Made by a program: the position numbers and the translations under genes
Notes under the pieces: model-generated
What the model was told of the DNA's origin: nothing
Seen by the model: the letters and a program-made list of their open reading frames with translations, nothing else
Databases searched by the model: none
Assembly (NCBI GenBank): GCA_044375415.1
Contig: JBILMS010000005.1
Coordinates: 1 to 64,000 of the forward strand
Source: JAWXBG01 sp044375415
Lineage (GTDB): Bacteria > Bacteroidota > Bacteroidia > Flavobacteriales_D > Sanyastnellaceae
Reading direction: 5' to 3'
Length of the DNA: 64,000 nt
In this document: positions 1-9,109 of the stretch, in pieces
Numbering within the stretch: position 1 is the first letter of the stretch
Layout: each line of letters opens with the position of its first letter

Positions 1-3000
1 ATCCAATACCCACTGCTCTGATACATTTTCGATGATCGCCTCGAGTGTTGCGCTCGCATTAAAATAATCTTTCATCGAAATGTAATTATCGGCAAGCAGC
101 AAAAATGTCTTGAACTTCCACTCATCGAACGAAGAATATTTTTCGATCAATTCAAAACACTCCGTTTCACATTTAGTAAATTGTTCGGTTGCATTCAGGA
201 TAAAAGCGATGTGGTATTTCGATTCGGCCGCCATTGCACCACCCTTCTTTATTACTTCCTTAAAGTCGGCAGTTGCTCCGGTGTAGTCTTCTTCCGCCAA
301 GAGAATCCTACCTCTCCACAAAATCGCTGTTCGCTTGATTTCATCGGGAGTACCGGAATTCGCAATGACCAGATTTGCATATTTCTTCGCATCGGCCATT
401 TCACCCAAAAGATAATTGCATCGCATCTGACCTATTTGTGCTTCCAAAAGATCTGTCGATGAAATCTGTTCTAATTTTTTATACAGATCTAATGCCTCTC
501 GATAATTTTTGTTGTTGTACTGAATCGTTGATGCCATGATCACACATGAAACGGTGTATTCATTAGAAGGTGATTTTAATACCTCATTGCATGCCAAAAG
601 TGCATTGGCCTTGTCGTCTTTGTTCCAATAACATTCGGCGAGGTAATAGTTCGCTTCTACCTTGTGGATCGCCGGATTATATTGCTGCAAATAATTATTC
701 AATTTTGGAATTGCATTGTTACAATCACCAAGAAGTGCATATCCTTCGGCCTTTTTGAAAACCTCATCATCTAAATCTGCTGTTTGAACATCTAAAACCG
801 TAATATTCTTAGCATCATTTACAAACTGTGGATCATCTATCAAAATAGCTTTTAGAACATTGTACGCCTCTTTCAACACCTTGTCATTCGGGTAGGTGTT
901 CTTCATTGTATTCCATGTTTCTTTCGCACTAGCGACATCATCCTTTTTGGTATAAACAAGACATAGTCCCAATAAACTTGGCTTTTTGAATGGTGAATTT
1001 GGATGGTTATTCACAACATCTTTGTAATAGGTCTCGGCTTCATTCACCCTGTCGTCTTGCATGTAGGTGCTCGCCAATTCGTACTTCGCTTCAATGGCAT
1101 ATTCAGAATTTGGCATCTCGGCCAGCATATTTTTCAATACCCATGCTTTCTTGTCGTTCTGATCATTTAAACCATAACAAATTGCTTTTTGAAAAGAAGC
1201 ATAATCCTTCTGACTCTCACTGGTTGCAACACCTTTGTCATAATAAGCAATTGCCTGACCGTATTCCTTCGTAGCGTAAAAACAATCGCCAATTCGCATA
1301 TATGCATCAGCTAACTTTTTGGAATCTTTAGTTCCCGGACCATCTGAGAACTTTCTGAATGCCGAATTCGCAGCAGCAAATTTTTCATTGCGCATTTGAA
1401 TACTCTGGTTGTCGGTACCATCTACTCCAATACCTTGCTTAAACAAAGAATAGCCGTCGCCATATTGACCCATTCCATAAAACGCACTTGCGTATGCTCC
1501 GGGCATTGCGGTGAAATTCGTGTAAAGAGAATGTGCTTTTCCAAAATCCTTTTGCTTGTATGCGCTCTCAGCTTTCCAGAATATCGCTTCAGCCGTGATT
1601 TCGGGATTGATGGGATAGGTTGCTACTTTATCGAAAAACTTATCGGACTCGCTGTAGGATCCGGTTTGAAATAACTCAACCCCTCTGTTGTACGCAACCA
1701 CTTGATAGGCTTCTTTCGTTCGGGCATCTTTGTTTGCAATCTTATCGAGCGACTTGAGGGCCGCTTCGTAGTTGCGTGTTTTCATATACACATTCAATAA
1801 AAACTCGTAAGCTTCATCCCTTCTAGGTGAATTCGGATATTCTTCCAAATACCCTTCAAATGCGGTTATCGCCTCGTGAAAAGGATTGTAGGAGAGTTCA
1901 AAAGCCAACTTCGCATAATTGAAGAGGGCGTCTTCTTTTATCTGCAAATTAAAATTGAGATCAGCTGCCTCTTTGAATGCATTTCGAGCGTATGTCTTTT
2001 GATCCAATTTCAAATAACAATCACCCATATTGTACGTCGCCATCTGATCCAATGAATCATTTGCAGCCGTACAATTGCTAAATGAATCGAGTGCCTTAGC
2101 ATATTCATTGGTCCGATAATAGGTATATCCCAACTGATAAAAATCTTCAGAGCTCTTATCCGACTTATTTGTTTCTCCATGATACATCAACAAATAAGGA
2201 AGCGCTTCTGCGAATTTTTCCTTACGGTAATATGCATCACCGATCAATCGGGCAATTTCAGGTACACGTTTAGTTGTGTTCACTTTGGCATTTTCCAGAA
2301 CAGCCGGAGCATAGGCAAGCAATTCATCGTATTTACCTTGACTATATAAAATCTGTGTGATGTAGTAGGGTACCACGGGAGAAAATGCCGGGTCGTTTTC
2401 CAATTTGCGAAAGCCCTCTAATGCCGTTTGATAATTTTTCTCTTCGTAAGAAATGTGAGAATAATAGTAGATCGCTGCATTCTGATATTCTCCCGGAACA
2501 TCCTTCACCTCATAAAAATCCTTTCTCGCTTTTTCAAATTTATCAGTTTCAAAATAAGAATATCCGCGCTTGTAGTATACCTCTGTGAGCTGATCCTTCG
2601 AAAGTCCATCCATCTCCACTTTATCAAACCACTCGAGTGCCTTTTTAAAACTTTTCTTCTTGTAATTGTGTGTCGCCAATTGATAATACACATGCCATAC
2701 CCAAGGACTGTCGGGATGATCTTGTACAAATCTCTCCAAATCGAATTCCGCATCTTTGTGAAAAAGATAGAGCGCACAGATACCTCTATAATATTCCGCA
2801 TTTACACGAAGCTCTGATTTCGGATTTGACTCAGCCAAAATGTATTGATCGAACTTCTCCTGGGCAGCCACATATTTTTCCTTTTGGAATAATTCGAGGG
2901 CTTCGTAATAATGGCGATGAATGTCGTAAAAAGTAGCAGTCTTCTGGGCATCGCTCCAGGTGCTTACTAATACTACGACAGCAGTTAAAATGTATTTGGA

Positions 3001-3003
3001 CAT
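1..3003 (-). CDS. Large tetratricopeptide (TPR) repeat protein, 3' end cut by window edge
   Basis: My translation of the complement from the ATG at 3003 reads open for 1001 codons to the window edge without a stop, so the C terminus is missing. The N terminus (MSKYILTAVVVLVSTWSDAQ) looks like a signal peptide, so the protein is probably periplasmic or on the outer membrane. The rest is a run of helical repeats of about 34-40 residues with the TPR spacing of aromatic/Ala/Gly positions (patterns such as YYRKEKFAEALPYL and YNMGDCYLKLDQ). Proteins of this size with only TPRs are common in Flavobacteriales and act as scaffolds; the partner cannot be told from the sequence. It diverges from nnr across 201 bases. 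The short plus-strand reading frames inside it are shadows. Confidence 0.85.
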   Translation of the reverse strand, partial: MSKYILTAVVVLVSTWSDAQKTATFYDIHRHYYEALELFQKEKYVAAQEKFDQYILAESNPKSELRVNAEYYRGICALYLFHKDAEFDLERFVQDHPDSPWVWHVYYQLATHNYKKKSFKKALEWFDKVEMDGLSKDQLTEVYYKRGYSYFETDKFEKARKDFYEVKDVPGEYQNAAIYYYSHISYEEKNYQTALEGFRKLENDPAFSPVVPYYITQILYSQGKYDELLAYAPAVLENAKVNTTKRVPEIARLIGDAYYRKEKFAEALPYLLMYHGETNKSDKSSEDFYQLGYTYYRTNEYAKALDSFSNCTAANDSLDQMATYNMGDCYLKLDQKTYARNAFKEAADLNFNLQIKEDALFNYAKLAFELSYNPFHEAITAFEGYLEEYPNSPRRDEAYEFLLNVYMKTRNYEAALKSLDKIANKDARTKEAYQVVAYNRGVELFQTGSYSESDKFFDKVATYPINPEITAEAIFWKAESAYKQKDFGKAHSLYTNFTAMPGAYASAFYGMGQYGDGYSLFKQGIGVDGTDNQSIQMRNEKFAAANSAFRKFSDGPGTKDSKKLADAYMRIGDCFYATKEYGQAIAYYDKGVATSESQKDYASFQKAICYGLNDQNDKKAWVLKNMLAEMPNSEYAIEAKYELASTYMQDDRVNEAETYYKDVVNNHPNSPFKKPSLLGLCLVYTKKDDVASAKETWNTMKNTYPNDKVLKEAYNVLKAILIDDPQFVNDAKNITVLDVQTADLDDEVFKKAEGYALLGDCNNAIPKLNNYLQQYNPAIHKVEANYYLAECYWNKDDKANALLACNEVLKSPSNEYTVSCVIMASTIQYNNKNYREALDLYKKLEQISSTDLLEAQIGQMRCNYLLGEMADAKKYANLVIANSGTPDEIKRTAILWRGRILLAEEDYTGATADFKEVIKKGGAMAAESKYHIAFILNATEQFTKCETECFELIEKYSSFDEWKFKTFLLLADNYISMKDYFNASATLEAIIENVSEQWVLD

Positions 3004-3204
3004 GATCCTCTATTTGGAGTTCTCGTAAAAGGGGTGAAATTAGGTTTCAGGCGGTCTTGCTCACCCTTGTTTCCTTGCATGATTTGAACGTATCAATGTT
3101 GATCCTATTGTGCCATTCAACGACAATGCCAAATTCTCGAAAAGCTAAATTTTATCAGGCCTGCTTTACATTCTCCGATCTATCTTGCCTCACATTTAAC
3201 GGAC

Positions 3205-4713
3205 ATGAAGTTATTTAGTACAGAAGACATACGGAATTGGGACCGTGCAACAATACTAGAAGAAGGGATTTTATCCTCCGAATTGATGGAACGCGCTGCA
3301 CGTACTTGTTATGAATTTATAAAAATTCATTTCCAAGAAAAAAATTTCACTCTGATCTGCGGAAGTGGCAATAATGGTGGCGACGGTTTGGCTATTGCCC
3401 GTATGCTCAACGACACCACTACCTCCGTTCAGGTCTTTATAGTGGGCAACTTAAGCCCCGACTCCACAATTCAGTTCAATCGTTTAAAAAACGAAACGAA
3501 TATTGTTCCCGCCTTCATCGAATCTTCTGCTCAGCTTCCAAATGTTTTGTCTGCGGGCATTGTTGTAGACTGCCTTTTTGGAACAGGTTTATCGCGACCT
3601 GCAGAAGGACTCGAGGCGGAAGTAATACATTGGATGAATGAAATCGGTTCAACCACTATATCCATTGATGTTCCGTCCGGCTTAAATTGTTCTGTTGAAA
3701 GTCCCCAATCGGGTGTTATAGTAAAAGCGGACTATACGCTCACTTTTCAAATACCCAAAAGACCCTTTTTATTTCGAGAAAATGCGGAGTATGTCGGGAA
3801 AATAATCGTGCTCGACATCGGGCTATCCAAGACTTTCGAGAAAAACACTCCTTCATTATGGTTCTGGAATGATCTTTCTGCCGTTCGAAAACTTGTTAAG
3901 CCCATTCAAACTCATCAATACAAAAACAGCAAAGGGCATCTCCAATTAATTGCAGGTAGTAAAGGAAAAATGGGTGCAGCAGTTTTGGCAGCGCGTGGAG
4001 CCAAACGCAGTGGTTGCGGACTCTTAACTGCCTACATTCCTCACTCGGGAATTCAAATATTACAAACTGCCGTACCGGAAGTTATGTGCGTAGCGGATGA
4101 AGGAGAGCATTTTTTGAAAAGCGCTTCACTAGATCCAACAAAAAACGCTTTGGCGATTGGACCCGGCATAGGCACTGAACCGGAAACCGCACTTTTGTTG
4201 CGCAGAATTTTATCCGAACCTCAAATTCCAATGGTGCTTGATGCTGATGCTCTAAACTTGATGGCTGATAAGACCTTTCTCACCAAACTTCCGCCATCCG
4301 CGATTATTACTCCACATACGGGTGAATTTGATCGGCTTTTTGGGAAACACGTTGATTCCTATTTAAGGCTTCAAACCCAAATTAATAAATCCAAAGAACT
4401 TCAGATAGTTATTGTGTTGAAGGGTGCTTTTACCTCGATAACCACCCCCGACGGCAATGTCTATTTTAATTCTACGGGAAATCCGGGAATGGCTACTGCG
4501 GGTTCAGGGGATGTGCTTACCGGTGTAATCGGATCATTGCTCGCACAAGGATATGCTCCTTCCGATGCGGCTATAATCGGAGTTTTTCTGCACGGTTTAT
4601 CTGCTGATATATGTAAAACTGAGAAAGGTATGGATGGATTAATGGCCGGAGATTTTGCTGAAAATCTTCCCTTGGCATGGAAAAAACTTCGAGGATTGAG
4701 GGCTATAGATTAA
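3205..4713 (+). CDS. nnr: Bifunctional NAD(P)H-hydrate epimerase / ADP-dependent NAD(P)H-hydrate dehydratase
   Basis: 502 aa, the usual length of the fused repair enzyme. It restores damaged NAD(P)H: the N-terminal NnrE domain epimerises S/R hydrates and the C-terminal NnrD domain dehydrates the S form using ADP. The NnrE half shows the GSGNNGGDG motif at residues 53-61 and a DCLFGTGLSR motif further on. The NnrD half (from about residue 235) starts with the glycine-rich AGSKGKMGAA stretch and carries the NPGMATAGSGDVLTG nucleotide-binding motif near residues 425-441. Cytoplasmic. The ATG at 3205 gives a full NnrE N terminus. Its last 11 bases overlap the convergent YciO/YrdC gene. Family identification is firm; activity is inferred from the motifs. 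Confidence 0.95.
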   Translation: MKLFSTEDIRNWDRATILEEGILSSELMERAARTCYEFIKIHFQEKNFTLICGSGNNGGDGLAIARMLNDTTTSVQVFIVGNLSPDSTIQFNRLKNETNIVPAFIESSAQLPNVLSAGIVVDCLFGTGLSRPAEGLEAEVIHWMNEIGSTTISIDVPSGLNCSVESPQSGVIVKADYTLTFQIPKRPFLFRENAEYVGKIIVLDIGLSKTFEKNTPSLWFWNDLSAVRKLVKPIQTHQYKNSKGHLQLIAGSKGKMGAAVLAARGAKRSGCGLLTAYIPHSGIQILQTAVPEVMCVADEGEHFLKSASLDPTKNALAIGPGIGTEPETALLLRRILSEPQIPMVLDADALNLMADKTFLTKLPPSAIITPHTGEFDRLFGKHVDSYLRLQTQINKSKELQIVIVLKGAFTSITTPDGNVYFNSTGNPGMATAGSGDVLTGVIGSLLAQGYAPSDAAIIGVFLHGLSADICKTEKGMDGLMAGDFAENLPLAWKKLRGLRAID

Positions 4714-5323
4714 GTAATTCCATTCCCTTTCCTTCACGCAGGACTGCAATTTCTCCCCCACTACAATCGAGTACGGTCGACACTTCCAATCCGCCGATAC
4801 CACCGTCGATTACAAGTTCAACTTGGTTGCCAAACTGCTCATGTATTTCTTCCGGATCCGTTAAATATTCCACAATCGAATCGTCGCTGTGCAGCGATGT
4901 ACTAACGAGTGGTCGACCTAACATCTGCACTAAATCACGAGCAATATTATTGTCGGGAACACGGATACCAATGGTTTTCCGATTGGCCGAAAATATTCGG
5001 GGAACATTTCTGTTGGCTTCTAAAATGAATGTAAATGGACCCGGTAAAACACTTTTCATCATTTTGAAAATGTGATTTTCCATCGGTTTGCTGAACTCCG
5101 ATATATGTGAAAGGTCATTGCAGATAATCGAGAGATTTGCCTTCTCAGGTTTAACACCTTTGATACGGGCAATGCGCTCTATACCTTTCCCATTGAGCAT
5201 ATCACATCCAATCGAATACACCGTGTCTGTCGGAAAAACGATGATACCGCCATCTTTCAAAATGGAGACGGCTGTTTCCATTTTTCTCTTATCCGGATTG
5301 TCCGGGTGAATGCTCAGTATCAT
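4703..5323 (-). CDS. Sua5/YciO/YrdC family protein (threonylcarbamoyl-AMP synthase-like)
   Basis: 206 aa with the YrdC fold signature: FPTDTVYSIGCD near the N terminus, the basic RIARIKGVKPEKA segment, and the SLHSDDSIVEYLTDPEE stretch near residue 140. YrdC/TsaC proteins make threonylcarbamoyl-AMP for the tRNA t6A modification; the spacing here (RIKGV followed by LSIICNDLSHISEFS) looks closer to the YciO branch, whose role is less certain. Cytoplasmic. It starts 12 bases after the stop of the transaldolase gene on the same strand, so the two are probably co-transcribed, and its 3' end overlaps nnr by 11 bases. I assign the family confidently and the exact t6A role less so. Confidence 0.88.
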   Translation of the reverse strand: MILSIHPDNPDKRKMETAVSILKDGGIIVFPTDTVYSIGCDMLNGKGIERIARIKGVKPEKANLSIICNDLSHISEFSKPMENHIFKMMKSVLPGPFTFILEANRNVPRIFSANRKTIGIRVPDNNIARDLVQMLGRPLVSTSLHSDDSIVEYLTDPEEIHEQFGNQVELVIDGGIGGLEVSTVLDCSGGEIAVLREGKGMELLNL

Positions 5324-5335
5324 GCGCTACGGCGT

Positions 5336-6004
5336 TTATTTCGCCTGGGCAGCAGCTTTCTGGTGATCGGCCAGAAACTGAGCCAGACCGTTGTCGGTAA
5401 GTGGGTGTTTGAGTAAAGCGAGAATGGCAGACAATGGCCCTGTCATTACATCTGCACCAATCTCGGCGCACTGAATGATGTGCATAGGATGACGAACTGA
5501 GGCAGCGAGAATTTCAGTGTCGTAACCATAATTGTCGTAAATCAATCGAATCTGTTCGATTAACTGAATACCATCGGTAGAAATATCATCGAGACGTCCA
5601 ACAAAAGGCGAAACATAAGATGCTCCGGCTTTAGCGGCTAAAAGCGCTTGACCGGCGCTGAAAACCAATGTGCAATTCGTGCGAATTCCCTTATCCGAAA
5701 AATATCGAAGAGCTTTTACACCCTCTTTTATCATTGGAATTTTCACAACAATATTATCATGGAGCGCAGCCAACTCTTCACCTTCGCGAATCATTCCGGC
5801 GAAATCCGTGCTTATTACTTCGGCACTTACATCACCATCTTCAACGATCTTGCAGATATCTACATAATGTTTCATTACCCGATCGGTACCACTGATCCCT
5901 TCCTTCGCCATAAGGCTAGGATTCGTTGTTACACCATCGAGAACGCCGAGATCTTTGGCTTCACGAATTTGGTCTAGGTTGGCTGTGTCAATAAAAAATT
6001 TCAT
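5336..6004 (-). CDS. fsa: Transaldolase, small TalC/fructose-6-phosphate aldolase type
   Basis: 222 aa, typical of the short class I aldolase branch of transaldolases. It starts MKFFIDTANLDQIREA, has the VTTNPSL motif at about residues 25-31, the Schiff-base lysine at K88 in NIVVKIPM, and the TNCTLVFSAGQALLAAKAGASYVSPFVGR core split across residues 110-140. The enzyme transfers or cleaves dihydroxyacetone/sedoheptulose units in the non-oxidative pentose phosphate pathway; transaldolase or F6P-aldolase activity cannot be separated by eye. It is the first gene of a two-gene unit with the YciO/YrdC gene. A TAATTTCG box, one mismatch from the Bacteroidota -7 consensus, lies 23 bases before the ATG. 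Confidence 0.93.
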   Translation of the reverse strand: MKFFIDTANLDQIREAKDLGVLDGVTTNPSLMAKEGISGTDRVMKHYVDICKIVEDGDVSAEVISTDFAGMIREGEELAALHDNIVVKIPMIKEGVKALRYFSDKGIRTNCTLVFSAGQALLAAKAGASYVSPFVGRLDDISTDGIQLIEQIRLIYDNYGYDTEILAASVRHPMHIIQCAEIGADVMTGPLSAILALLKHPLTDNGLAQFLADHQKAAAQAK

Positions 6005-6027
6005 AGTATGTTCTTAAAAAAGTGCTG

Positions 6028-6035
6028 CGAAATTA
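6028..6035 (-). promoter_or_regulatory. Candidate -7 box (TAATTTCG) for the transaldolase gene
   Basis: One mismatch to TAnnTTTG, 23 bases upstream of the ATG at 6004. No clear -33 TTTG partner. Inference from consensus only. Confidence 0.35.
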
Positions 6036-6229
6036 CTTCTTTGCCTCCGTTTTTATTCCGAAAGAAATGAGCATTTATTCACGATCTCAGCTTAGATAAC
6101 CTCTTCATCTCCCAAAAGGTTTAGATTTTACATGCTTTAGGCAAAAACCTTCTAAAGGTCCACTAGGCCTTGAGTTGTTCCGCTTTTTTCCAAAAATTCG
6201 CAATTCACGTTTCACTTGCAAAAGCCTCT

Positions 6230-6237
6230 TACTTTTG
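6230..6237 (+). promoter_or_regulatory. Bacteroidota -7 promoter box TACTTTTG
   Basis: Perfect TAnnTTTG ending 4 bases before the ATG at 6242. A TTTC at 6210-6213 sits near the -33 position. If the box is used, transcription begins at or next to the start codon, so this ATG is preferred over the in-frame upstream start at 6170. Confidence 0.55.
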
Positions 6238-6241
6238 TGCC

Positions 6242-6646
6242 ATGAATTTAGAAGAAAGACCTAAAGTAAAGTGGGACGCTAACGGTGCGATCCTTCAAAT
6301 CATGGTTTCATCCATAGCCCTGCTGGTGGCGGATTACCTGATGGACAGTGTTCGTTTCGAGAAATCCTGGGTTGCCATCGTTACAGCAATAGTTTTGGCT
6401 CTATTGAACACATTCGTAAAACCCTTGCTAGTGCTACTTACACTGCCGGCAACCATACTCACTTTGGGGCTTTTTATGCTGGTGATTAACGCAGCAATGA
6501 TTCTATTGGCACGAGAAATTGTTCCCGGATTTTCTGTTGATGGTTTTTGGTACGCCCTCTTGCTGAGTCTCTTTTTATCATTAGTAAATGGAATCTTTAA
6601 TGGACGGGTTATAATCAAAAGACATCGAAGCGGCGACTTTGAGTGA
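6242..6646 (+). CDS. Small integral membrane protein, phage holin family 4 / YvlD-like
   Basis: 134 aa starting MNLEERPKVKWDANG. Four hydrophobic segments are visible (about residues 17-33, 40-72, 76-94 and 105-123), including VAIVTAIVLALLNTFVKPLL and LILTLGLFMLVINAAMILL-like stretches typical of the holin_4_2/YvlD family. The NTFVKPLLVLLTLPATILTLG core is characteristic. Despite the family name these chromosomal proteins are not phage holins; their function is unknown, with proposed envelope roles. The start is set by the TACTTTTG box just upstream; the longer reading frame from 6170 would place that box inside the gene. It is flanked by genes on the opposite strand and is apparently monocistronic. 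Confidence 0.85.
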   Translation: MNLEERPKVKWDANGAILQIMVSSIALLVADYLMDSVRFEKSWVAIVTAIVLALLNTFVKPLLVLLTLPATILTLGLFMLVINAAMILLAREIVPGFSVDGFWYALLLSLFLSLVNGIFNGRVIIKRHRSGDFE

Positions 6647-6682
6647 TGGAAGTACTTGTGTTAATCGAAAGCTGAGGAACTT

Positions 6683-7579
6683 CTATTCTCCAATTGTTAC
6701 ATAAGGTATCAGACCACGGATACCCATATCAACCACATTTTCTCCGGCCCCGGGCTCAAATTTTCCATCAACATTTACTTCCGTCCATTCAAAACTCTGA
6801 TTAGTTGAAAGGGAAATGGTAACTATGATGTCTTCTGTTTCATTGCCCTGAATGACGAGCGGTTCAGCGAATTCACCGGTAACAACACATGAGCCGGCCG
6901 GAATGGGAGACGAAGCAAATAAAGGGTTGGGAACAGTTGTAGCCCCGGGAGGCGCTTGTCCAGTATAAGTTTGCACACCTACAAAAGGAACCTCCGTTTC
7001 AAATGCCCAATAACCCTGGAGTCTATCATCATTAACCTCAATATTCTGTGTATTGATTGTATAGTTCTGTATATACGTGTTAAAACCAATAAAACTTGCT
7101 AAGGTTCCTGTTAACTCAAATCCTTCTGCCAAAAAATCGATGTCGTAATTCTGATATGCCAATGAAACCCTAACAAATTCATAAGATCCTGCTGTAAGTT
7201 CACTTAACGGTATGGCCAAAAAATCTTGCCCTTCAGCTACTACTATTGCCTGATTAAAGTCAATTGCGGTATCCCCGCCTGCATCTGTTTCCGGTGCTTT
7301 ATACACTATTTCTCCCGCGCCTAAAGCGGTAAACATGGTGGGAGTTAGCTCAATGTAATGCGCGCTTATTTTATTAAAAACTGGATTTTGAGCACCATTT
7401 CCCGTTGGAACTGTACTTATGTTTCCAAGACTATTCAATCGCTCCTGTGTTGAGTCAAATGCGAATTTAAATATTATTCTAGGCCCTATTTCCACTGTAG
7501 AATCAGTCGTTTCATCATCTTTCTTGCAGGATGAAAAAAAGGTCAAAATGATAATTATTATAAAAAAAAGAGGTTTCAT
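6683..7579 (-). CDS. Hypothetical secreted lipoprotein
   Basis: 298 aa from the ATG at 7579. The N terminus MKPLFFIIIIILTFFSSCKKDDE is a clear lipoprotein signal with a lipobox ending SSC at Cys17, followed by charged residues. The remainder is beta-rich with no motif I recognise; segments such as IELTPTMFTALGAGEIVYKA and a GYWAFETE stretch suggest a compact beta domain exposed on an envelope face. A longer frame begins upstream, but a perfect TACTTTTG box lies 20 bases before this ATG, which together with the lipoprotein signal fixes the start. Function unknown. Confidence 0.8.
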   Translation of the reverse strand: MKPLFFIIIIILTFFSSCKKDDETTDSTVEIGPRIIFKFAFDSTQERLNSLGNISTVPTGNGAQNPVFNKISAHYIELTPTMFTALGAGEIVYKAPETDAGGDTAIDFNQAIVVAEGQDFLAIPLSELTAGSYEFVRVSLAYQNYDIDFLAEGFELTGTLASFIGFNTYIQNYTINTQNIEVNDDRLQGYWAFETEVPFVGVQTYTGQAPPGATTVPNPLFASSPIPAGSCVVTGEFAEPLVIQGNETEDIIVTISLSTNQSFEWTEVNVDGKFEPGAGENVVDMGIRGLIPYVTIGE

Positions 7580-7599
7580 TCGTGTTGTTTTATCTCTAA

Positions 7600-7607
7600 C
7601 AAAAGTA
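7600..7607 (-). promoter_or_regulatory. Bacteroidota -7 promoter box TACTTTTG for the lipoprotein gene
   Basis: Perfect TAnnTTTG on the minus strand, 20 bases before the ATG at 7579. It decides that start against the longer upstream frame. Confidence 0.55.
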
Positions 7608-7720
7608 ATCTCCAAATATTGAAAACATGTATGAGAAACCACAGAAACTCTGTTAAAACATTGTTCATAAATACGGATTCCATTAACGCTTCTTAATCCT
7701 TTGAAGGGGGACTAAAAATC

Positions 7721-7728
7721 TATCTTTG
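7721..7728 (+). promoter_or_regulatory. Bacteroidota promoter: TTTG (7700-7703) and TATCTTTG (7721-7728)
   Basis: Perfect -7 box with a TTTG element 17 bases upstream, near the expected -33 position. It ends 9 bases before the ATG at 7738 and overlaps the alternative TTG start at 7726, which argues against that start. Confidence 0.65.
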
Positions 7729-7737
7729 AAACAAGTC

Positions 7738-9099
7738 ATGAAAGCCTACCTAGCTTTGACATTCCTCGTACTGTGTTCGTACGGGAGCATATTTGTATGC
7801 GCCCAAAACACTACTGTGCTTAATCAATTTATGGGTGATACCACCGGTAAAGGGATCGAGGGTTTCCGTCTTGCCCAATCATCTGAGCAAAAAATTGTCA
7901 TCAATTATTATGAGCCGATTGAAGAAAATGAACTTGATCGTCTCGAAGAATTAATTGCAGCTTCATTAAGTTTTTATATTGATCACAGCATTGTTCGCGA
8001 CCAGAATCAATACACTTTCAAAAAACCTCGGAAACAACTTTTGAAAGACATGAATGACATTGTAGAGAATGCATTACGGTTTTATGAATTCAAAGAAATC
8101 AAGGCATTCGATGGATTCTCTGCCCAAATTGAGGATGAACTCATTCGATTGGAACAAGAAGATTTCAGTAAATTATCTTGGGCTAAAACTTCTTACGATA
8201 CTCAAAGGTTAAATAAGCTTGCCCATGAACACGTTCAAAAAGAGCTTCGCGCGTTGAAAGACATGGCAATTGCTGAGGTCGCTCACTTTTCCGATGAAAA
8301 TCTAGTTTCACTATCGGGTAGCGATACAACCTACACCGATACACGCACTACCGAGGAAATCATAGCAGATCTTACGGCCTACGATGCAGAGGCACTGTTG
8401 CCCATCAAAACATATTCAGATGATGGTTCTTCATTCACCGTGCTCTCTGTGGAGGACAATACCCGATTGCCATCTTTAGAAAATTCCGGCCCTTTCAACA
8501 ATGACCTTTTCATGCAGCAGATGCTTGAAATGATGCAATTGAACAACGTCGAAATGCGAGCTATGCGCGAAGAGTTTAATGAATTTCGAGACGATCAACT
8601 TGCGATGTGGAAGGAATCTGAAAACAAAAACAACGAAAATCTGCAAGCTCAAATCGACGACTTAAAAGAAATGGTGGTCGATATTATTCGTCACGAAGCA
8701 GGTGATGATGCACTTGTATCTACGGATCCTGTGATTGTGAAACCTAATCCATCGAATACCGGGGGTTATCCTGCCAACCTGCCTCGTTTTGTGAATGTCT
8801 ACTTTAGTTCGGGAAGCACACAACTCAACGCCGCAAGTTTGCTTTCGCTAAACGAAATCGTTGACCTACTCGCACGTAACCCACAGCTGAATATAATCAT
8901 TACAGGATATGCCGACAGCAGTGGAGACGAGATGAAAAATTTACTTCTTTCACAGGAAAGGTCACGTGCAGTAAAGAAATTTTTAAGTCAAAGTGGACTA
9001 GAAGAGTCTAGATTTATCACCAAATTCTTAGGAGAAAAAGATGCCATCGAATCGAACCAATTGGATCGCAGAGTAAGTTTAGAATTTGTGCTACAGTAA
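7738..9099 (+). CDS. OmpA family protein with C-terminal peptidoglycan-binding domain
   Basis: 453 aa. MKAYLALTFLVLCSYGSIFVCAQ is a signal peptide. The middle (about residues 60-180 and 260-320) is strongly charged and helical, with a likely coiled coil around MLEMMQLNNVEMRAMREEF. The last ~110 residues form an OmpA/MotB-like domain: VNVYFSSGSTQLNAAS, then ITGYADSSGDEMKNLLLSQERSRAV, which contains the conserved Asp and Arg that contact diaminopimelate. This probably links the outer membrane or a periplasmic complex to peptidoglycan. No beta-barrel is evident, so it may be periplasmic rather than a porin. The FAH gene begins 10 bases after its stop. Confidence 0.88.
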   Translation: MKAYLALTFLVLCSYGSIFVCAQNTTVLNQFMGDTTGKGIEGFRLAQSSEQKIVINYYEPIEENELDRLEELIAASLSFYIDHSIVRDQNQYTFKKPRKQLLKDMNDIVENALRFYEFKEIKAFDGFSAQIEDELIRLEQEDFSKLSWAKTSYDTQRLNKLAHEHVQKELRALKDMAIAEVAHFSDENLVSLSGSDTTYTDTRTTEEIIADLTAYDAEALLPIKTYSDDGSSFTVLSVEDNTRLPSLENSGPFNNDLFMQQMLEMMQLNNVEMRAMREEFNEFRDDQLAMWKESENKNNENLQAQIDDLKEMVVDIIRHEAGDDALVSTDPVIVKPNPSNTGGYPANLPRFVNVYFSSGSTQLNAASLLSLNEIVDLLARNPQLNIIITGYADSSGDEMKNLLLSQERSRAVKKFLSQSGLEESRFITKFLGEKDAIESNQLDRRVSLEFVLQ

Positions 9100-9109
9100 A
9101 CCCTATTTT

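Noticed and set aside
6242..6646. Phage holin, suggesting a prophage
   Set aside because: The family name is historical; neighbours are housekeeping genes and no phage genes are present.
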